Assembly: GCF_024494575.1 (NCBI RefSeq) | Contig: NZ_JANHDO010000005.1 | Span: forward strand, 62,001-126,000 | DNA from: Halorubrum salinum | Lineage (GTDB): Archaea; Halobacteriota; Halobacteria; Halobacteriales; Haloferacaceae | Reading direction: 5' to 3' | DNA length: 64,000 nucleotides | Part shown: positions 8,339-16,377 of the stretch, one piece after another | Numbering within the stretch: position 1 is the stretch's first letter | Layout: each line of letters starts with the position of its first letter | The notes under the pieces: model-generated | What the model saw: the letters and a program-made list of their open reading frames with translations, nothing else | The model's database searches: none | What the model was told of the DNA's origin: nothing | Translations under genes and position numbers: made by a program

Positions 8339-9178
8339 ATGACTGACGAGCGCGGCGCGAGCCCCGGCGACAGCGAAGATCCCGGCGACGAGGTGCAGTA
8401 CCACGTCGAGGTGGGACCGGACGACGTCGCCGACGCCGTCCTCCTTCCCGGAAACCCCGAGCGCGTCGACACGATCACCGGGCTGTGGGACGACGCCGAG
8501 GAGGTCGCCTCCCACCGCGAGTACCGCACCGCGACCGGGAGCTACGACGGTACGCCGATCTCCGTGACCTCCACCGGAATCGGCTCGCCGTCCGCCGCCA
8601 TCGCCGTCGAGGAACTCGCTCGCGTCGGCGTCGACACCTTCGTTCGCGTCGGCTCCTGCGGCGCGATCCGGCCGGAGATGGACGTCGGCGACCTCGTCAT
8701 CACGACCGGCGCGGTCAGACAGGAGGGAACCAGCGACGAGTACGTTCGCGAGGATTACCCGGCCGCCGCCGACGGCGAGGTCGTCTCCGCGCTCGTCGCC
8801 GCCGCAGAGCGGCTCGGATACGACTACCACACCGGCGTCACGATGAGCGCCGACTCCTTTTACGCGGGGCAGGGCCGCCCCGGCTTCGAGGGGTTCGAGG
8901 CGGCCGGGTCGGCCGAGTTGGTCGCGGAACTGCGAGAGGCGAACGTGAAGAACATCGAGATGGAGGCGTCGGCGATCCTCACGGTCGCGAGCGTCTACGG
9001 CCTCCGCGCCGGCGCGGTCTGTTCCGTCTACGCCAACCGAGTCACCGGCGAGTTCAGGACCGAGGGCGAGTCGCGCGCGTCCGAGACGGCGAGTCTCGCG
9101 GTGGCGCTTCTCGCCCGCATGGACGAGGTCAAACGCGAGGCCGGTGCCGACCGCTGGCACGCCGGGCTGTCGCTGTAG
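8339..9178 (+). CDS. udp: Uridine phosphorylase-type nucleoside phosphorylase
   Basis: This 279-residue protein belongs to the PNP/UDP phosphorylase family, which splits nucleosides with phosphate into base and ribose-1-phosphate. It shows AVLLPGNPERVDTI (phosphate loop), the family signature VRVGSCGAIRPEMDVGDLVI with ITTGAVRQEGTS, and the base/ribose segment NIEMEASAILTVASVYGLRAG. The signature favours uridine over purine nucleosides. The first 20 residues are an acidic lead. With the cytidine deaminase gene just before it, a joint role in pyrimidine salvage is likely. Confidence 0.9.
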   Translation: MTDERGASPGDSEDPGDEVQYHVEVGPDDVADAVLLPGNPERVDTITGLWDDAEEVASHREYRTATGSYDGTPISVTSTGIGSPSAAIAVEELARVGVDTFVRVGSCGAIRPEMDVGDLVITTGAVRQEGTSDEYVREDYPAAADGEVVSALVAAAERLGYDYHTGVTMSADSFYAGQGRPGFEGFEAAGSAELVAELREANVKNIEMEASAILTVASVYGLRAGAVCSVYANRVTGEFRTEGESRASETASLAVALLARMDEVKREAGADRWHAGLSL

Positions 9179-9236
9179 TCGGGCGAATCGCGACCGTTCC
9201 AAAGCGACTTTACCCGCGCGCGTCGGACTGACAGGC

Positions 9237-10418
9237 ATGACCACCCAGATCGTCGTCGTCGGCTCCGGGTACGCCGGTGCCGGGGCAGTGAAGGCGTTCG
9301 AAGACGAGGTCGGCGAGGGCGAGGCCGAACTCACCTGGATATCCGAACACGACTACCACCTCGTGCTCCACGAGGTCCACCGCGCGATCCGCAACCCCGC
9401 GGTCGAAGACAAGATCACGATCCCCGTCGACGAGATCAAATCGCCCGAATCGGCGTTCGTGCAGGGCCGCGTCGTCGACGTCGACGTCGACGACCGCGTC
9501 GTCGAGACCGACGACGGAACGACCGTCGACTACGACTACCTCCTCTTGGCCGTCGGCTCGACGACGGCCTTCTTCGGCATCGAGGGGTTAGAGGAGAACG
9601 CCCACCAGCTGAAGGGCCTCGACGACGCGAAAGCGATCCACGAGGACGTCCGCTCGGCCGCCGCGGAGGCGACGCGCTCCGAGCCGGTCGAGGTCATCGT
9701 GGGCGGTGCCGGCCTCTCCGGCATCCAGACCGCCGGCGAGATCGCCGAGTACCGCGACAAACACCGCGCGCCGATCGAGATCACGCTGGTCGAGGGGCTC
9801 GACGAGATATTCCCCAACAACGACCCGCAGATACAGGGCGCGCTGCGTCAGCGAGTCCAGGACGCCGACATCGACATCCGCACCGGGGACTTCATTTCGA
9901 AGGCCGACGAGGACACCGTTTACCTCGGCGGCGGCGAGGACGAAGCGCCCGAGGAACTGGACTACGACGTGCTGATCTGGACCGGCGGCATCACCGGGCA
10001 GCCGGAGATCGAAGACGTCGACGTCGAGAAGGACGAGCGGTCACACCGCGTCCACGCCGGCTCCGATTTCACCACCAGCGACGACCGCGTGTTCGCCATC
10101 GGCGACACCGCATTAGTCGAGCAGGGGGACGACGACGTGGCCCCGCCGACCGCGCAGGCCGCGTGGCAGGCCGCCGAAGTCGCCGGCGAGAACCTCGCTC
10201 GCGCCGCCCGCGGCGCGCCTCTCAAGTCGTGGACACACGAGGACAAAGGCACCGTCATCTCCGTCGGCGAGGAGGCCGTCGCACACGACGTCATGGGAAT
10301 GCCGATCCAGACGTTCGGCGGCACGCCCGCGAAGCTCCTCAAGAAGGCCATCGCCACGCGCTGGATCGCCAAGGTCTCCTCGACCGGGCGCGGCGTCAGC
10401 GCGTTCGGCGACATGTAG
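9237..10418 (+). CDS. NAD(P)/FAD-dependent oxidoreductase, type II NADH dehydrogenase-like
   Basis: This 393-residue flavoprotein has two Rossmann domains. The FAD site is at the N terminus (IVVVGSGYAGAGAVKAFED), the NADH-binding site is near residue 155 (VIVGGAGLSGIQTAGEIAEY), and the second FAD motif is DDRVFAIGDTALV near 285. The C-terminal segment (IATRWIAKVSSTGRG) is amphipathic, as in NDH-2 enzymes that dock on the membrane. Such enzymes pass electrons from NADH to menaquinone without pumping protons and replace the missing NADH-input module of haloarchaeal complex I. The ATG at 9237 starts directly on the Rossmann fold. Confidence 0.85.
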   Translation: MTTQIVVVGSGYAGAGAVKAFEDEVGEGEAELTWISEHDYHLVLHEVHRAIRNPAVEDKITIPVDEIKSPESAFVQGRVVDVDVDDRVVETDDGTTVDYDYLLLAVGSTTAFFGIEGLEENAHQLKGLDDAKAIHEDVRSAAAEATRSEPVEVIVGGAGLSGIQTAGEIAEYRDKHRAPIEITLVEGLDEIFPNNDPQIQGALRQRVQDADIDIRTGDFISKADEDTVYLGGGEDEAPEELDYDVLIWTGGITGQPEIEDVDVEKDERSHRVHAGSDFTTSDDRVFAIGDTALVEQGDDDVAPPTAQAAWQAAEVAGENLARAARGAPLKSWTHEDKGTVISVGEEAVAHDVMGMPIQTFGGTPAKLLKKAIATRWIAKVSSTGRGVSAFGDM

Positions 10419-10634
10419 GAGACGGGGAACGCACCCGATCGAACGCACGCGACCGATGTTCGGCAGGTGACGCGACTACCCGTCGTGTTCACGTGAGATC
10501 AAGCGACGCCGCCGCCTCCAGTCGACGCGTGCTGTGAACGGCGGTCTGGTTCTGGTAAAGTCGAGGGAGAAGTCAGTCTGGTCGTGTACGGCGGAGCGGA
10601 TCGCTCTCGTCGGAGACGACGGTGTGCTCCGCGG

Positions 10635-11168
10635 TCAGTGCTCGGCGGGCTCGTCGGGCGCTCGCATGTCGTCGATGCGGAGGATGAGGACGTTCGCGGT
10701 GTCGTCTTTCCCGTCGACCGTGCCGTCGATGACGAGCTTCGAGAGCGGCGTCGGGCCGACCGTGACCGAGTCGCCGTCGTGGAACTCGCGGACGGAGCCC
10801 TGGACGTGGATCTCGGCGCGGCACAGCTCGGGGTGGTGGACGCTGGAGAGGTCGATCCCGTCGACGTTGACGCCGGTCAGCTCCTCGCCCTCGTGGAAGA
10901 TCGGCACGTCTGCGGGCTCGTCCATCCGCTGGATGTCGAGCGCCTCGTACGCGTTCGAGGTGGGCTTGTAGCCGCCTTTCGGCCCCGGTACGCCCTCGAC
11001 CAGCTGGAGAGCTTTGAGGCTCTGCATCTGGTTCCGGATCGTGCCCGGGTTGCGGTCGACCTCCTCGGCTATCGCCTCGCCTTTGACGGCGTCTTCCTGT
11101 TCCCCGTACAGGTTGATGAGGGCCGAGAGGATGCTCTTCTGACTCGATGTGAGTTCGATCGATGACAT
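10635..11168 (-). CDS. Winged-helix transcriptional regulator with C-terminal beta-rich domain
   Basis: This 177-residue protein starts with a winged helix (residues 3-70: LTSSQKSILSALINLY, EAIAEEVDRNPGTIRNQMQSLKAL, LVEGVPGPKGGYKPT). The same N-terminal module occurs in archaeal regulators that carry C-terminal CBS pairs. Here no CBS domain follows; instead residues 80-170 look like a small beta barrel (ELCRAEIHVQGSVREFHDGDSVTVG). It is likely a DNA-binding regulator whose ligand is unknown. It points away from the neighbouring two-helix membrane protein gene. Confidence 0.75.
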   Translation of the reverse strand: MSSIELTSSQKSILSALINLYGEQEDAVKGEAIAEEVDRNPGTIRNQMQSLKALQLVEGVPGPKGGYKPTSNAYEALDIQRMDEPADVPIFHEGEELTGVNVDGIDLSSVHHPELCRAEIHVQGSVREFHDGDSVTVGPTPLSKLVIDGTVDGKDDTANVLILRIDDMRAPDEPAEH

Positions 11169-11235
11169 ACGACCGAATACAGGTCGGTACCGCTTAAATG
11201 CGATGGAACCCCGTTATAAAAACACGTACGCACCG

Positions 11236-11526
11236 CTAGCCTCCGTACCGTCTGCGGAGCCGGACGTACGCGATCGGACTCGACAGCGCGACCACGACGC
11301 CGACGCCGACGAGCGCCAGTCCGAGGTTGGCGACGACGAGCGACACCGCGGCTCCGACCAGCCCGATCACGGCTCCGGTGAACGCGACGACGATCAGTCC
11401 CGCCATCGGCGTGATAGACGAGGGATCGATGTCGGTCGGATCGTACTCGGTCGACTCCGCATCGTCGTCGGCCGTCCCGTTCTCGGACTCCACGCCGTCT
11501 GCGGGATCACCCGCGGCGTCGCTCAT
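11236..11526 (-). CDS. Small two-helix membrane protein, haloarchaeal
   Basis: This 96-residue protein has an acidic Asp/Glu/Thr-rich lead (1-40), two hydrophobic helices (about 43-62 and 64-86) and a basic end, RLRRRYGG. That arrangement puts the acidic lead and the basic tail on the same side of the membrane. I do not recognise a characterised family. The ATG at 11526 is the only start that gives this layout; the longer open frame upstream is antisense to arginase. Confidence 0.65.
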   Translation of the reverse strand: MSDAAGDPADGVESENGTADDDAESTEYDPTDIDPSSITPMAGLIVVAFTGAVIGLVGAAVSLVVANLGLALVGVGVVVALSSPIAYVRLRRRYGG

Positions 11527-11658
11527 GTTCCGCGGTTCGACTCCCAGCGTGAAAACGGTGGGCGTTCGGCGAGGCGGACACGGCGGTAGCCGAGGTCCGA
11601 GGGTACGCTCACTTCCCGAACCCGACAATTCAAGCGTCGGCGCGTCCGGCGTTCGGGT

Positions 11659-12564
11659 ATGACCACAGTCAGGATCATCGGCGCGCCGACCGACTACGGG
11701 GCGAACCGGCGGGGCGTCGACATGGGGCCGTCCGCCATCCGGTACGCCGGCCTCGCCGATCAACTGGTGAGCGCGGGGATCGACCCGGTCGACGCGGGCG
11801 ACCTCGCCGTCCCCCGCGCGGAGGAGCGCGATCCGGACGCGGACACTCCGAGCGAGTGGAACGCCAAGTTCCTCCGCGAGACGGCGGACGTCTGTGGTCG
11901 CCTCGCCGAGGAGGTGAGCGACACGCTCGCGGACGGGAGCGTCCCGCTCGCGCTCGGCGGCGACCACTCGATCGCCATCGGCTCCCTCTCCGGGTCGGCG
12001 CGCGGCGCCGAGATCGGCGCGGTGTGGTTCGACGCCCACGCCGACCTCAACACGCCGACGACGACGCCGTCGGGGAACGTCCACGGGATGCCGCTCGCGG
12101 CCGCGCTCGGGATCGGGGCGTTCGCCGACACCGAGTGGGCGAACGCACCCGGCCTCTCTCCGGAGAACGTCGCCCTGGTCGGCCTTCGGTCCGTCGACGG
12201 TGCGGAGGCGGACCTCCTCCGAGAGCGCGATTTCTCCGTCTACACGATGTCCGACATCGACGAGCGCGGGATTACAACCGTCACGGAGGAGGCGATGGCG
12301 ACCGCCGCCGCGGACGTCGACGGCGTTCACGTCAGCCTCGACCTCGACTGGCTCGACCCCAACGAAGCGCCCGGGGTCGGGACGCCCGTCCGCGGCGGCG
12401 TCACCTACCGAGAGGCCCACAGCGCGATGGAGATCGTCGACGAGACGGGCTCGTTGCGGTCGATGGAGCTCGTCGAGGTGAATCCCACACTTGATCAACA
12501 CAACGAGACGGCCGAGCTCGCGACGGAGCTCGCCGCGAGCGCGTTCGGCAAGCGAGTGCTCTGA
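11659..12564 (+). CDS. rocF: Arginase (ureohydrolase family)
   Basis: This 301-residue protein contains all metal-binding stretches of the ureohydrolase family: LGGDHSIAIGS, VWFDAHADLNTP, SGNVHGMPL, and SLDLDWLDP. The combination SGNVHGMPLA with a DAHADLNTP site is typical of arginase rather than agmatinase. It would split arginine into ornithine and urea using two manganese ions. The next gene, six bases away and convergent, belongs to the ornithine cyclodeaminase family, which could take ornithine on to proline. Start at 11659 lies directly on the first beta strand (VRIIGAPTDYG). Confidence 0.9.
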   Translation: MTTVRIIGAPTDYGANRRGVDMGPSAIRYAGLADQLVSAGIDPVDAGDLAVPRAEERDPDADTPSEWNAKFLRETADVCGRLAEEVSDTLADGSVPLALGGDHSIAIGSLSGSARGAEIGAVWFDAHADLNTPTTTPSGNVHGMPLAAALGIGAFADTEWANAPGLSPENVALVGLRSVDGAEADLLRERDFSVYTMSDIDERGITTVTEEAMATAAADVDGVHVSLDLDWLDPNEAPGVGTPVRGGVTYREAHSAMEIVDETGSLRSMELVEVNPTLDQHNETAELATELAASAFGKRVL

Positions 12565-12570
12565 CCCGCG

Positions 12571-13569
12571 TCACTCGCCGGTGAGCGCCTCGCTCGCGGG
12601 CGCGAACTCGATCGTTTTCCCTCGTCCCGCCTCGCTCGCCCGCTCGTAGAGCATGTGTGCGGCTGCGACGGTCTCGATCCCGGTCCCGCCCGAGTCGAAC
12701 ACCGTGACCTCCCCGTCGCTCGTCCGCCCGGGGTGACGACCGGCCACCACTTCGCCGAGGTCCGCCGCGACGTGGTCGTCGCCGATCAGGCCGGCAGACC
12801 GCGCCGCGAGGAAGGAGCCGGCGTCCTGAGTCGCCCGCTCGCGGATATCGGGAACGTAGGTTGCCCGGGCGACGAGTTCGGGCGGCAGTTCGTTTCTGTC
12901 CGGATCGTACTGGCCCATCGCGGTGACGTGTGCGCCGGGCGCGACGTCGGCGTCGTCGATCACGGGGTCGCTCGCCGTCGTCGCGGTGACGATCACGTCC
13001 GCTCCGTCGACCGCCGCCCCGGCGCTCTCCGCCGCCGAGACGGTCGCGTCGAGGCGGTCGTCGAACGCGTCGGCGAACGCCTCCCGGCTCTCCGCCGTCG
13101 GCGAGAAGACGCGGACCGACTCGAACGCCCGGACCGTCGCGGTCGCGGCGAGCTGTCCCCGGGCCTGCGCCCCGCTGCCGATCACGGCGATCTCGGTGGC
13201 GTCCTCGCGGGCGAGCGCGTCGACGGCGACGGCACCGGCCGCGCCGGTCTTGAACGGGTTCATCGACGCCCCGTCGAGCAGCGCGAGCGGCTCGCCCGAG
13301 TCGGCGTCGAAGAGCGGCGTCATGAACCAGGCGTCGCGCGCGCCGAACCCGGCCGAGTAGGTGTACCCGCCCATCGCGCCCGTCTCCGGAAGGATCGCGG
13401 CGTACGTCGTCAACATGCCGGCGGGGTCGCGGCTGGGAAGCAGCGTCCGCGGCTCCGCGGGCGCGCCCTCGCCGACCTGCCGGTAGCCGTCGCGGACGGC
13501 CGCGACGTAGTCCGCCGGCTCAGCGAGGTCGTCGACGTCGGCGCTCGTGAGAAACAGCGTGTCGGTCAT
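12571..13569 (-). CDS. Ornithine cyclodeaminase / mu-crystallin family protein
   Basis: This 332-residue protein matches the ornithine cyclodeaminase/mu-crystallin family. It has the substrate Lys/Arg region (GGYTYSAGFG), GASMNPFKTGAAGAVAVDAL, the NAD-binding loop IAVIGSGAQARGQLAA near 127-142, and the C-terminal DSGGTGIETVAAAHM. Family members are ornithine cyclodeaminases, alanine dehydrogenases or related imine reductases, and sequence alone does not settle which. The arginase gene next to it favours ornithine to proline conversion (inference). The genes are convergent, so they have separate promoters. Confidence 0.85.
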   Translation of the reverse strand: MTDTLFLTSADVDDLAEPADYVAAVRDGYRQVGEGAPAEPRTLLPSRDPAGMLTTYAAILPETGAMGGYTYSAGFGARDAWFMTPLFDADSGEPLALLDGASMNPFKTGAAGAVAVDALAREDATEIAVIGSGAQARGQLAATATVRAFESVRVFSPTAESREAFADAFDDRLDATVSAAESAGAAVDGADVIVTATTASDPVIDDADVAPGAHVTAMGQYDPDRNELPPELVARATYVPDIRERATQDAGSFLAARSAGLIGDDHVAADLGEVVAGRHPGRTSDGEVTVFDSGGTGIETVAAAHMLYERASEAGRGKTIEFAPASEALTGE

Positions 13570-13734
13570 GGTCGGAACGTCGAGCCCCGCGAACTAAACC
13601 CTACAGGCTCCGTTTGAATCCTCAATTGGTGATCCGTTCTCGGCGTCCCGCTGAATACAGGGCACGAATGTGGTACGAACAGGGGCCAATCGACGGGAGA
13701 GAACGATCGGTCAACAGAAGGTATTGACGAGGGA

Positions 13735-14283
13735 TCATGTCTCCGAAATGGTGATATCTAACTCGTACGTCTCGCCTCCGAGCGTGAGGGGGTTTCCGGT
13801 CCGCTGTATCGAATAGCTCCCCGGAGAGGCGGTAAATTCATACGTTTCAGATCGAGACTCCCCGGGAGAGAGCCTAACACTGATCCCGATATCGTTCATT
13901 CCGGTTATCCGACGGCCGTCCGTCTCTACGTGTTGACTCTCGACGTACTTCTCGGTCCATAAAATTGCTTCAGGCGAATCTGGATCGTAAAGCGCTCCGA
14001 ATGGGCTCGGGGCACCGGTCCCGTACTCGATTTCACTTTCCGTCTCGTTTTTCGCTATCAGTTCGATCACCGCCGGAGACTCTTCAGTAATCTCCGAGCG
14101 ATGAACGTTGTAACTGAAACTGATCGCTTCATCGCCGGCCACGTGTGTGAGCGCAATCGTAACCGAACGCCCGTCAGTTGATCCGGAGTCCTCGGCCGTC
14201 CCACCTTCAGTACGGTTATCCAAACACCCCGAAAGGGCAAGTGTTGACGTTCCGATAGCCGAGAGAACACATCTCCGATTCAT
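13735..14283 (-). CDS. Putative lipoprotein of unknown function
   Basis: This 182-residue protein begins with a lipoprotein signal: MNRRCVLSAIGTSTLALSGC, in which the lipobox LSGC places the lipidated Cys at 20. The twin-Arg at residues 3-4 could suit Tat export, common in haloarchaea. The mature part, about 160 residues, is acidic and beta-rich, with SPGSYSIQRTGNPL near its end, and may form a single immunoglobulin-like domain. Base composition is clearly lower in GC than the flanking genes. The end of an IS1341-type element lies about 30 bases upstream of the ATG, so its native promoter was probably separated from it. Confidence 0.75.
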   Translation of the reverse strand: MNRRCVLSAIGTSTLALSGCLDNRTEGGTAEDSGSTDGRSVTIALTHVAGDEAISFSYNVHRSEITEESPAVIELIAKNETESEIEYGTGAPSPFGALYDPDSPEAILWTEKYVESQHVETDGRRITGMNDIGISVRLSPGESRSETYEFTASPGSYSIQRTGNPLTLGGETYELDITISET

Positions 14284-14317
14284 AGCCTCGATTAGTAACT
14301 AGCCGCGATTGACATCC

Positions 14318-14520
14318 TCCCGCGCCTGAAGACGCGGGAATCCCACGGTACCGCACCGCTGAGTTGGGATATTACGGTTCGCGGTTCACGACCTGTTCTC
14401 GCGGGGCAAAACTGCCCACGCTGCGGTCGAACAGGCGAACCGCTGGCTGTGCCAACCAGCCGTTATCCCTATCACCGCCATCCGTGGCGAGACTCGGGAG
14501 TACCTTTTGTCGGATGTTCT
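14318..14520 (-). ncRNA. Predicted omega RNA / sotRNA over the tnpB 3' end
   Basis: In this element type the guide RNA scaffold spans the last part of tnpB and the right end. Sense-overlapping transcripts (sotRNAs) were described at this place in Halobacterium IS1341 genes. Here the region has several short GC stems after the zinc-finger codons, ending in the right-end hairpin. The guide would be the bases next to the element, from about 14310 downwards. Extent is approximate and inferred from family knowledge. Confidence 0.5.
14319..14338. repeat. Right-end hairpin of IS1341-type element
   Basis: CCCGCG (14319-14324) pairs with CGCGGG (14333-14338) around the loop CCTGAAGA. It lies 34 bases beyond the tnpB stop codon and would form the last stem of the omega RNA, just before its guide. 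Confidence 0.75.
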
Positions 14521-15658
14521 CCGCACCATTCACATCAGCGTTCGCCACCGTGTCGCACTCCTCACATACGTACAGTCCACGCTCCGCACGCTGGTTGTCA
14601 TCCGTATGACCACATGCTGAACACGACTTCGATGTATCCCGCTCCGACACCAACTCCACGTCGATGCCCTCGGCTTCCGCCTTGTAGTCGAGTAGCGTCG
14701 TGAACCGATCGAACGCCCACCCGTGCAAGTCCAAGTTCCCATGGTCGCCCCAATTTCGAGACTCACCAGTCTCGTCGTCTTCTCGGATGCCACCGAGGTC
14801 ACCAACGACAAGCGTACCAATATCGCGTTCGACGCACTCCTCTACGATCGCTTTCGAGAGGGCGTGTAAGAAGTGTGTCCGGCGAGCGGTGCGTTTTCGG
14901 TCAAGACGCTTCGCTTCGCGTGAAGCCGAATCGTCCGTCTCGGCACGCTTCTTCGTGAAATAGTATTCGTCCTCTTTGAGTGCGCCACCGGGATACAACA
15001 CCGATTCCCCGCCGAACGAGACGGCGGCAAAGTTGCAAATTCCAAAGTCAACACCAGCCACTTCGTTGCCCGGTGGTTCCGGGTCGATAGTGGTTCGACA
15101 GACGAATTGTAGCCGCCACTCATCTCGATTGTAGACGGCACGAACCTGTTGAATGTCCCACTCGGTCAGGTCAACATCCGGGCGCGTCTGGTACTCGCAC
15201 AAGATGAAGTCTGAACGGTGTTCTTTGAGGTTACGGCCTTTCGAGAGGCGGACACGGGCGAACTGTGCGTCGTGCTTGAAGCCAGCCGCTTTGAACGACA
15301 CAGTGGAGCGTGGATGGGAGTCTCCGTGCTTGCGGTAGCCGGGCGGTCGGGCACGGTCGTCGCCGTTCCGACGCTTGCCGAACCAGCCGTTGAACGCTTC
15401 AGCGAGTTCTTCGAGAACGCGCTGACTGGATTGAGAGTGCAAGTCCGTGTAGCGTTCGTGGCGTTTGAGTTCAGCTTTGAGTTCCCCGTCATCGGGAATC
15501 TCGCCCGTTTCATCCCACTGTTCTTGCGTGTAGTAGCGACCGACATTCCAGAGTTTTGAGGCCGCCCATCCGAGTTGATCGAGGTCGTCACGAACCTGTT
15601 GCTGGTTCGTGATGGTGGCCTCGAAGGTTCGGATGGTTCGACTCATTTCTGGCTTCAT
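14372..15658 (-). CDS. tnpB: RNA-guided endonuclease TnpB (IS1341 type)
   Basis: This 428-residue protein has the TnpB layout: N-terminal helical/wedge part to about 190, RuvC-I GVDFGICN (Asp 204), an Arg-rich bridging helix (EAKRLDRKRTARRTH), RuvC-II near LVVGDLGGIRED, a zinc ribbon (Cys 346, 349, 365, 368), and RuvC-III ADVNGAENI (Asp 375). The glutamate expected in RuvC-II is Gly 286. A Glu at 339, just before DTSKSC, could stand in for it, as described for TnpB/Fanzor branches with a rearranged site. All other parts look intact. A CTATTAAC box 24-30 bases upstream supports the 15658 start; MSRTIR four codons later is the alternative. Confidence 0.88.
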   Translation of the reverse strand: MKPEMSRTIRTFEATITNQQQVRDDLDQLGWAASKLWNVGRYYTQEQWDETGEIPDDGELKAELKRHERYTDLHSQSSQRVLEELAEAFNGWFGKRRNGDDRARPPGYRKHGDSHPRSTVSFKAAGFKHDAQFARVRLSKGRNLKEHRSDFILCEYQTRPDVDLTEWDIQQVRAVYNRDEWRLQFVCRTTIDPEPPGNEVAGVDFGICNFAAVSFGGESVLYPGGALKEDEYYFTKKRAETDDSASREAKRLDRKRTARRTHFLHALSKAIVEECVERDIGTLVVGDLGGIREDDETGESRNWGDHGNLDLHGWAFDRFTTLLDYKAEAEGIDVELVSERDTSKSCSACGHTDDNQRAERGLYVCEECDTVANADVNGAENIRQKVLPSLATDGGDRDNGWLAQPAVRLFDRSVGSFAPREQVVNREP

Positions 15659-15680
15659 AACTGGTTATGGATACTGTTTT

Positions 15681-15688
15681 GTTAATAG
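15681..15688 (-). promoter_or_regulatory. TATA-like box for tnpB
   Basis: Read on the minus strand the box is CTATTAAC, 23-30 bases before the tnpB ATG. It lies inside the element, so tnpB would carry its own promoter when it moves. Confidence 0.5.
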
Positions 15689-15755
15689 TGCCGGTTGGTG
15701 TGGAATATCCGGCCTTGCTATTGACGGTGGAGTGCGTAGGAGTTGTCGGATTCAT

Positions 15756-15775
15756 CCTGCGCCTAAAGGCGCAGG
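15756..15775. repeat. Left-end hairpin of IS1341-type element
   Basis: CCTGCGCC (15756-15763) and GGCGCAGG (15768-15775) form a perfect 8-base stem with loop TAAA. It marks the 5' end of the element relative to tnpB. The flank just outside (CTTGATTC on the plus strand) would contain the target-adjacent motif. Confidence 0.75.
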
Positions 15776-15781
15776 TATTCT

Positions 15782-15980
15782 CCTTGATTCTGTATAATTT
15801 TGATGATAGAACAAACGTTCATTTGAGAGTCCGTTCGCAGCGCTCATCGATCGGCTGTTTCAGAAGAGAATGTGCCTGAAGAATAGGACTTCAACAGAGC
15901 CACCCTACGGGAACCGGGAGTCAGTTCGACGTACCGCCGGATATCCTCGACACGCCGTCCGAGTCCCCGGTCGAGGCTTC
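15782..15980. other. AT-rich flank of the IS element without a clear gene
   Basis: With the left part of the element this makes a gene-free stretch of 322 bases (15659-15980). The outer 199 bases are AT-rich up to about 15840 and then return to normal composition. A minus-strand frame ends at 15844 (LLKSYSSGTFSSETADR) but its upstream part is antisense to the small membrane protein, and it looks like a remnant at most. Confidence 0.45.
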
Positions 15981-16181
15981 CTACGGGTTCGACCGAGCAC
16001 CGGCGTCCGCGGGCCGAATCGGAGCCCGGACGAACATCGCGTGGGCCATTATCGTCCCCGCGACGAGCGCGCCTCCGGGCAGCGCAGCCGTCGTCGGCAC
16101 CCCGACCAGATAGAGCGCCGCGGTCACGCCGATCAGTGCGGCCGGAATGAGTCCGAGGACGTAGTCGTAGTACCCGGTCAT
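15981..16181 (-). CDS. Small two-helix membrane protein
   Basis: This 66-residue protein has two hydrophobic helices (about 7-27 and 34-52) and a polar C terminus (PIRPADAGARSNP). A good TATA-like box at 16209-16217 with leaderless spacing supports expression from the ATG at 16181. I do not recognise the family. It is followed on the same strand by the IS-containing island. Confidence 0.65.
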   Translation of the reverse strand: MTGYYDYVLGLIPAALIGVTAALYLVGVPTTAALPGGALVAGTIMAHAMFVRAPIRPADAGARSNP

Positions 16182-16208
16182 GCTCGCTTCGATCTAGGGC
16201 AAAACGAC

Positions 16209-16217
16209 TATTAAATT
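16209..16217 (-). promoter_or_regulatory. TATA box for the 66-residue membrane protein gene
   Basis: The minus strand reads ATTTAATAG 28-36 bases before the ATG at 16181, followed by a GC-richer leader. It is one of the clearest AT boxes in this region. Confidence 0.6.
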
Positions 16218-16377
16218 TTTTTCGTGGTTTTTCGTTACGCTGAGAGTAAGTATGGAAAATCAACGCATAACTTATAGAATCGCATCGGACGATGAGAACT
16301 GCGAGGTCGGCTCTGGGAACGGGTCGTACGGAGTCGAGAAGCACGAGCGGTGCGGAGCGCAGCCGGACGCGACGGGC

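Larger units (their letters stand above)
14311..15781 (-). mobile_element. IS1341-type (IS200/IS605 group) element with solo tnpB
   Basis: The element holds one tnpB gene, with an imperfect hairpin at its 3' end (14319-14338) and a perfect hairpin at its 5' end (15756-15775). Both hairpins have the GCGCCT-loop-type layout usual for haloarchaeal IS1341 ends. No tnpA transposase gene is present, so movement would need a TnpA elsewhere. No target duplication is expected for this group. It sits in a lower-GC patch with the lipoprotein gene. Exact termini are uncertain by several bases. Confidence 0.8.

Noticed and set aside
15844-16344. Minus-strand frame ending LLKSYSSGTFSSETADR
   Set aside because: Most of it is out of frame with the 66-residue membrane protein gene at the same place; at best the last 40 codons are a remnant.
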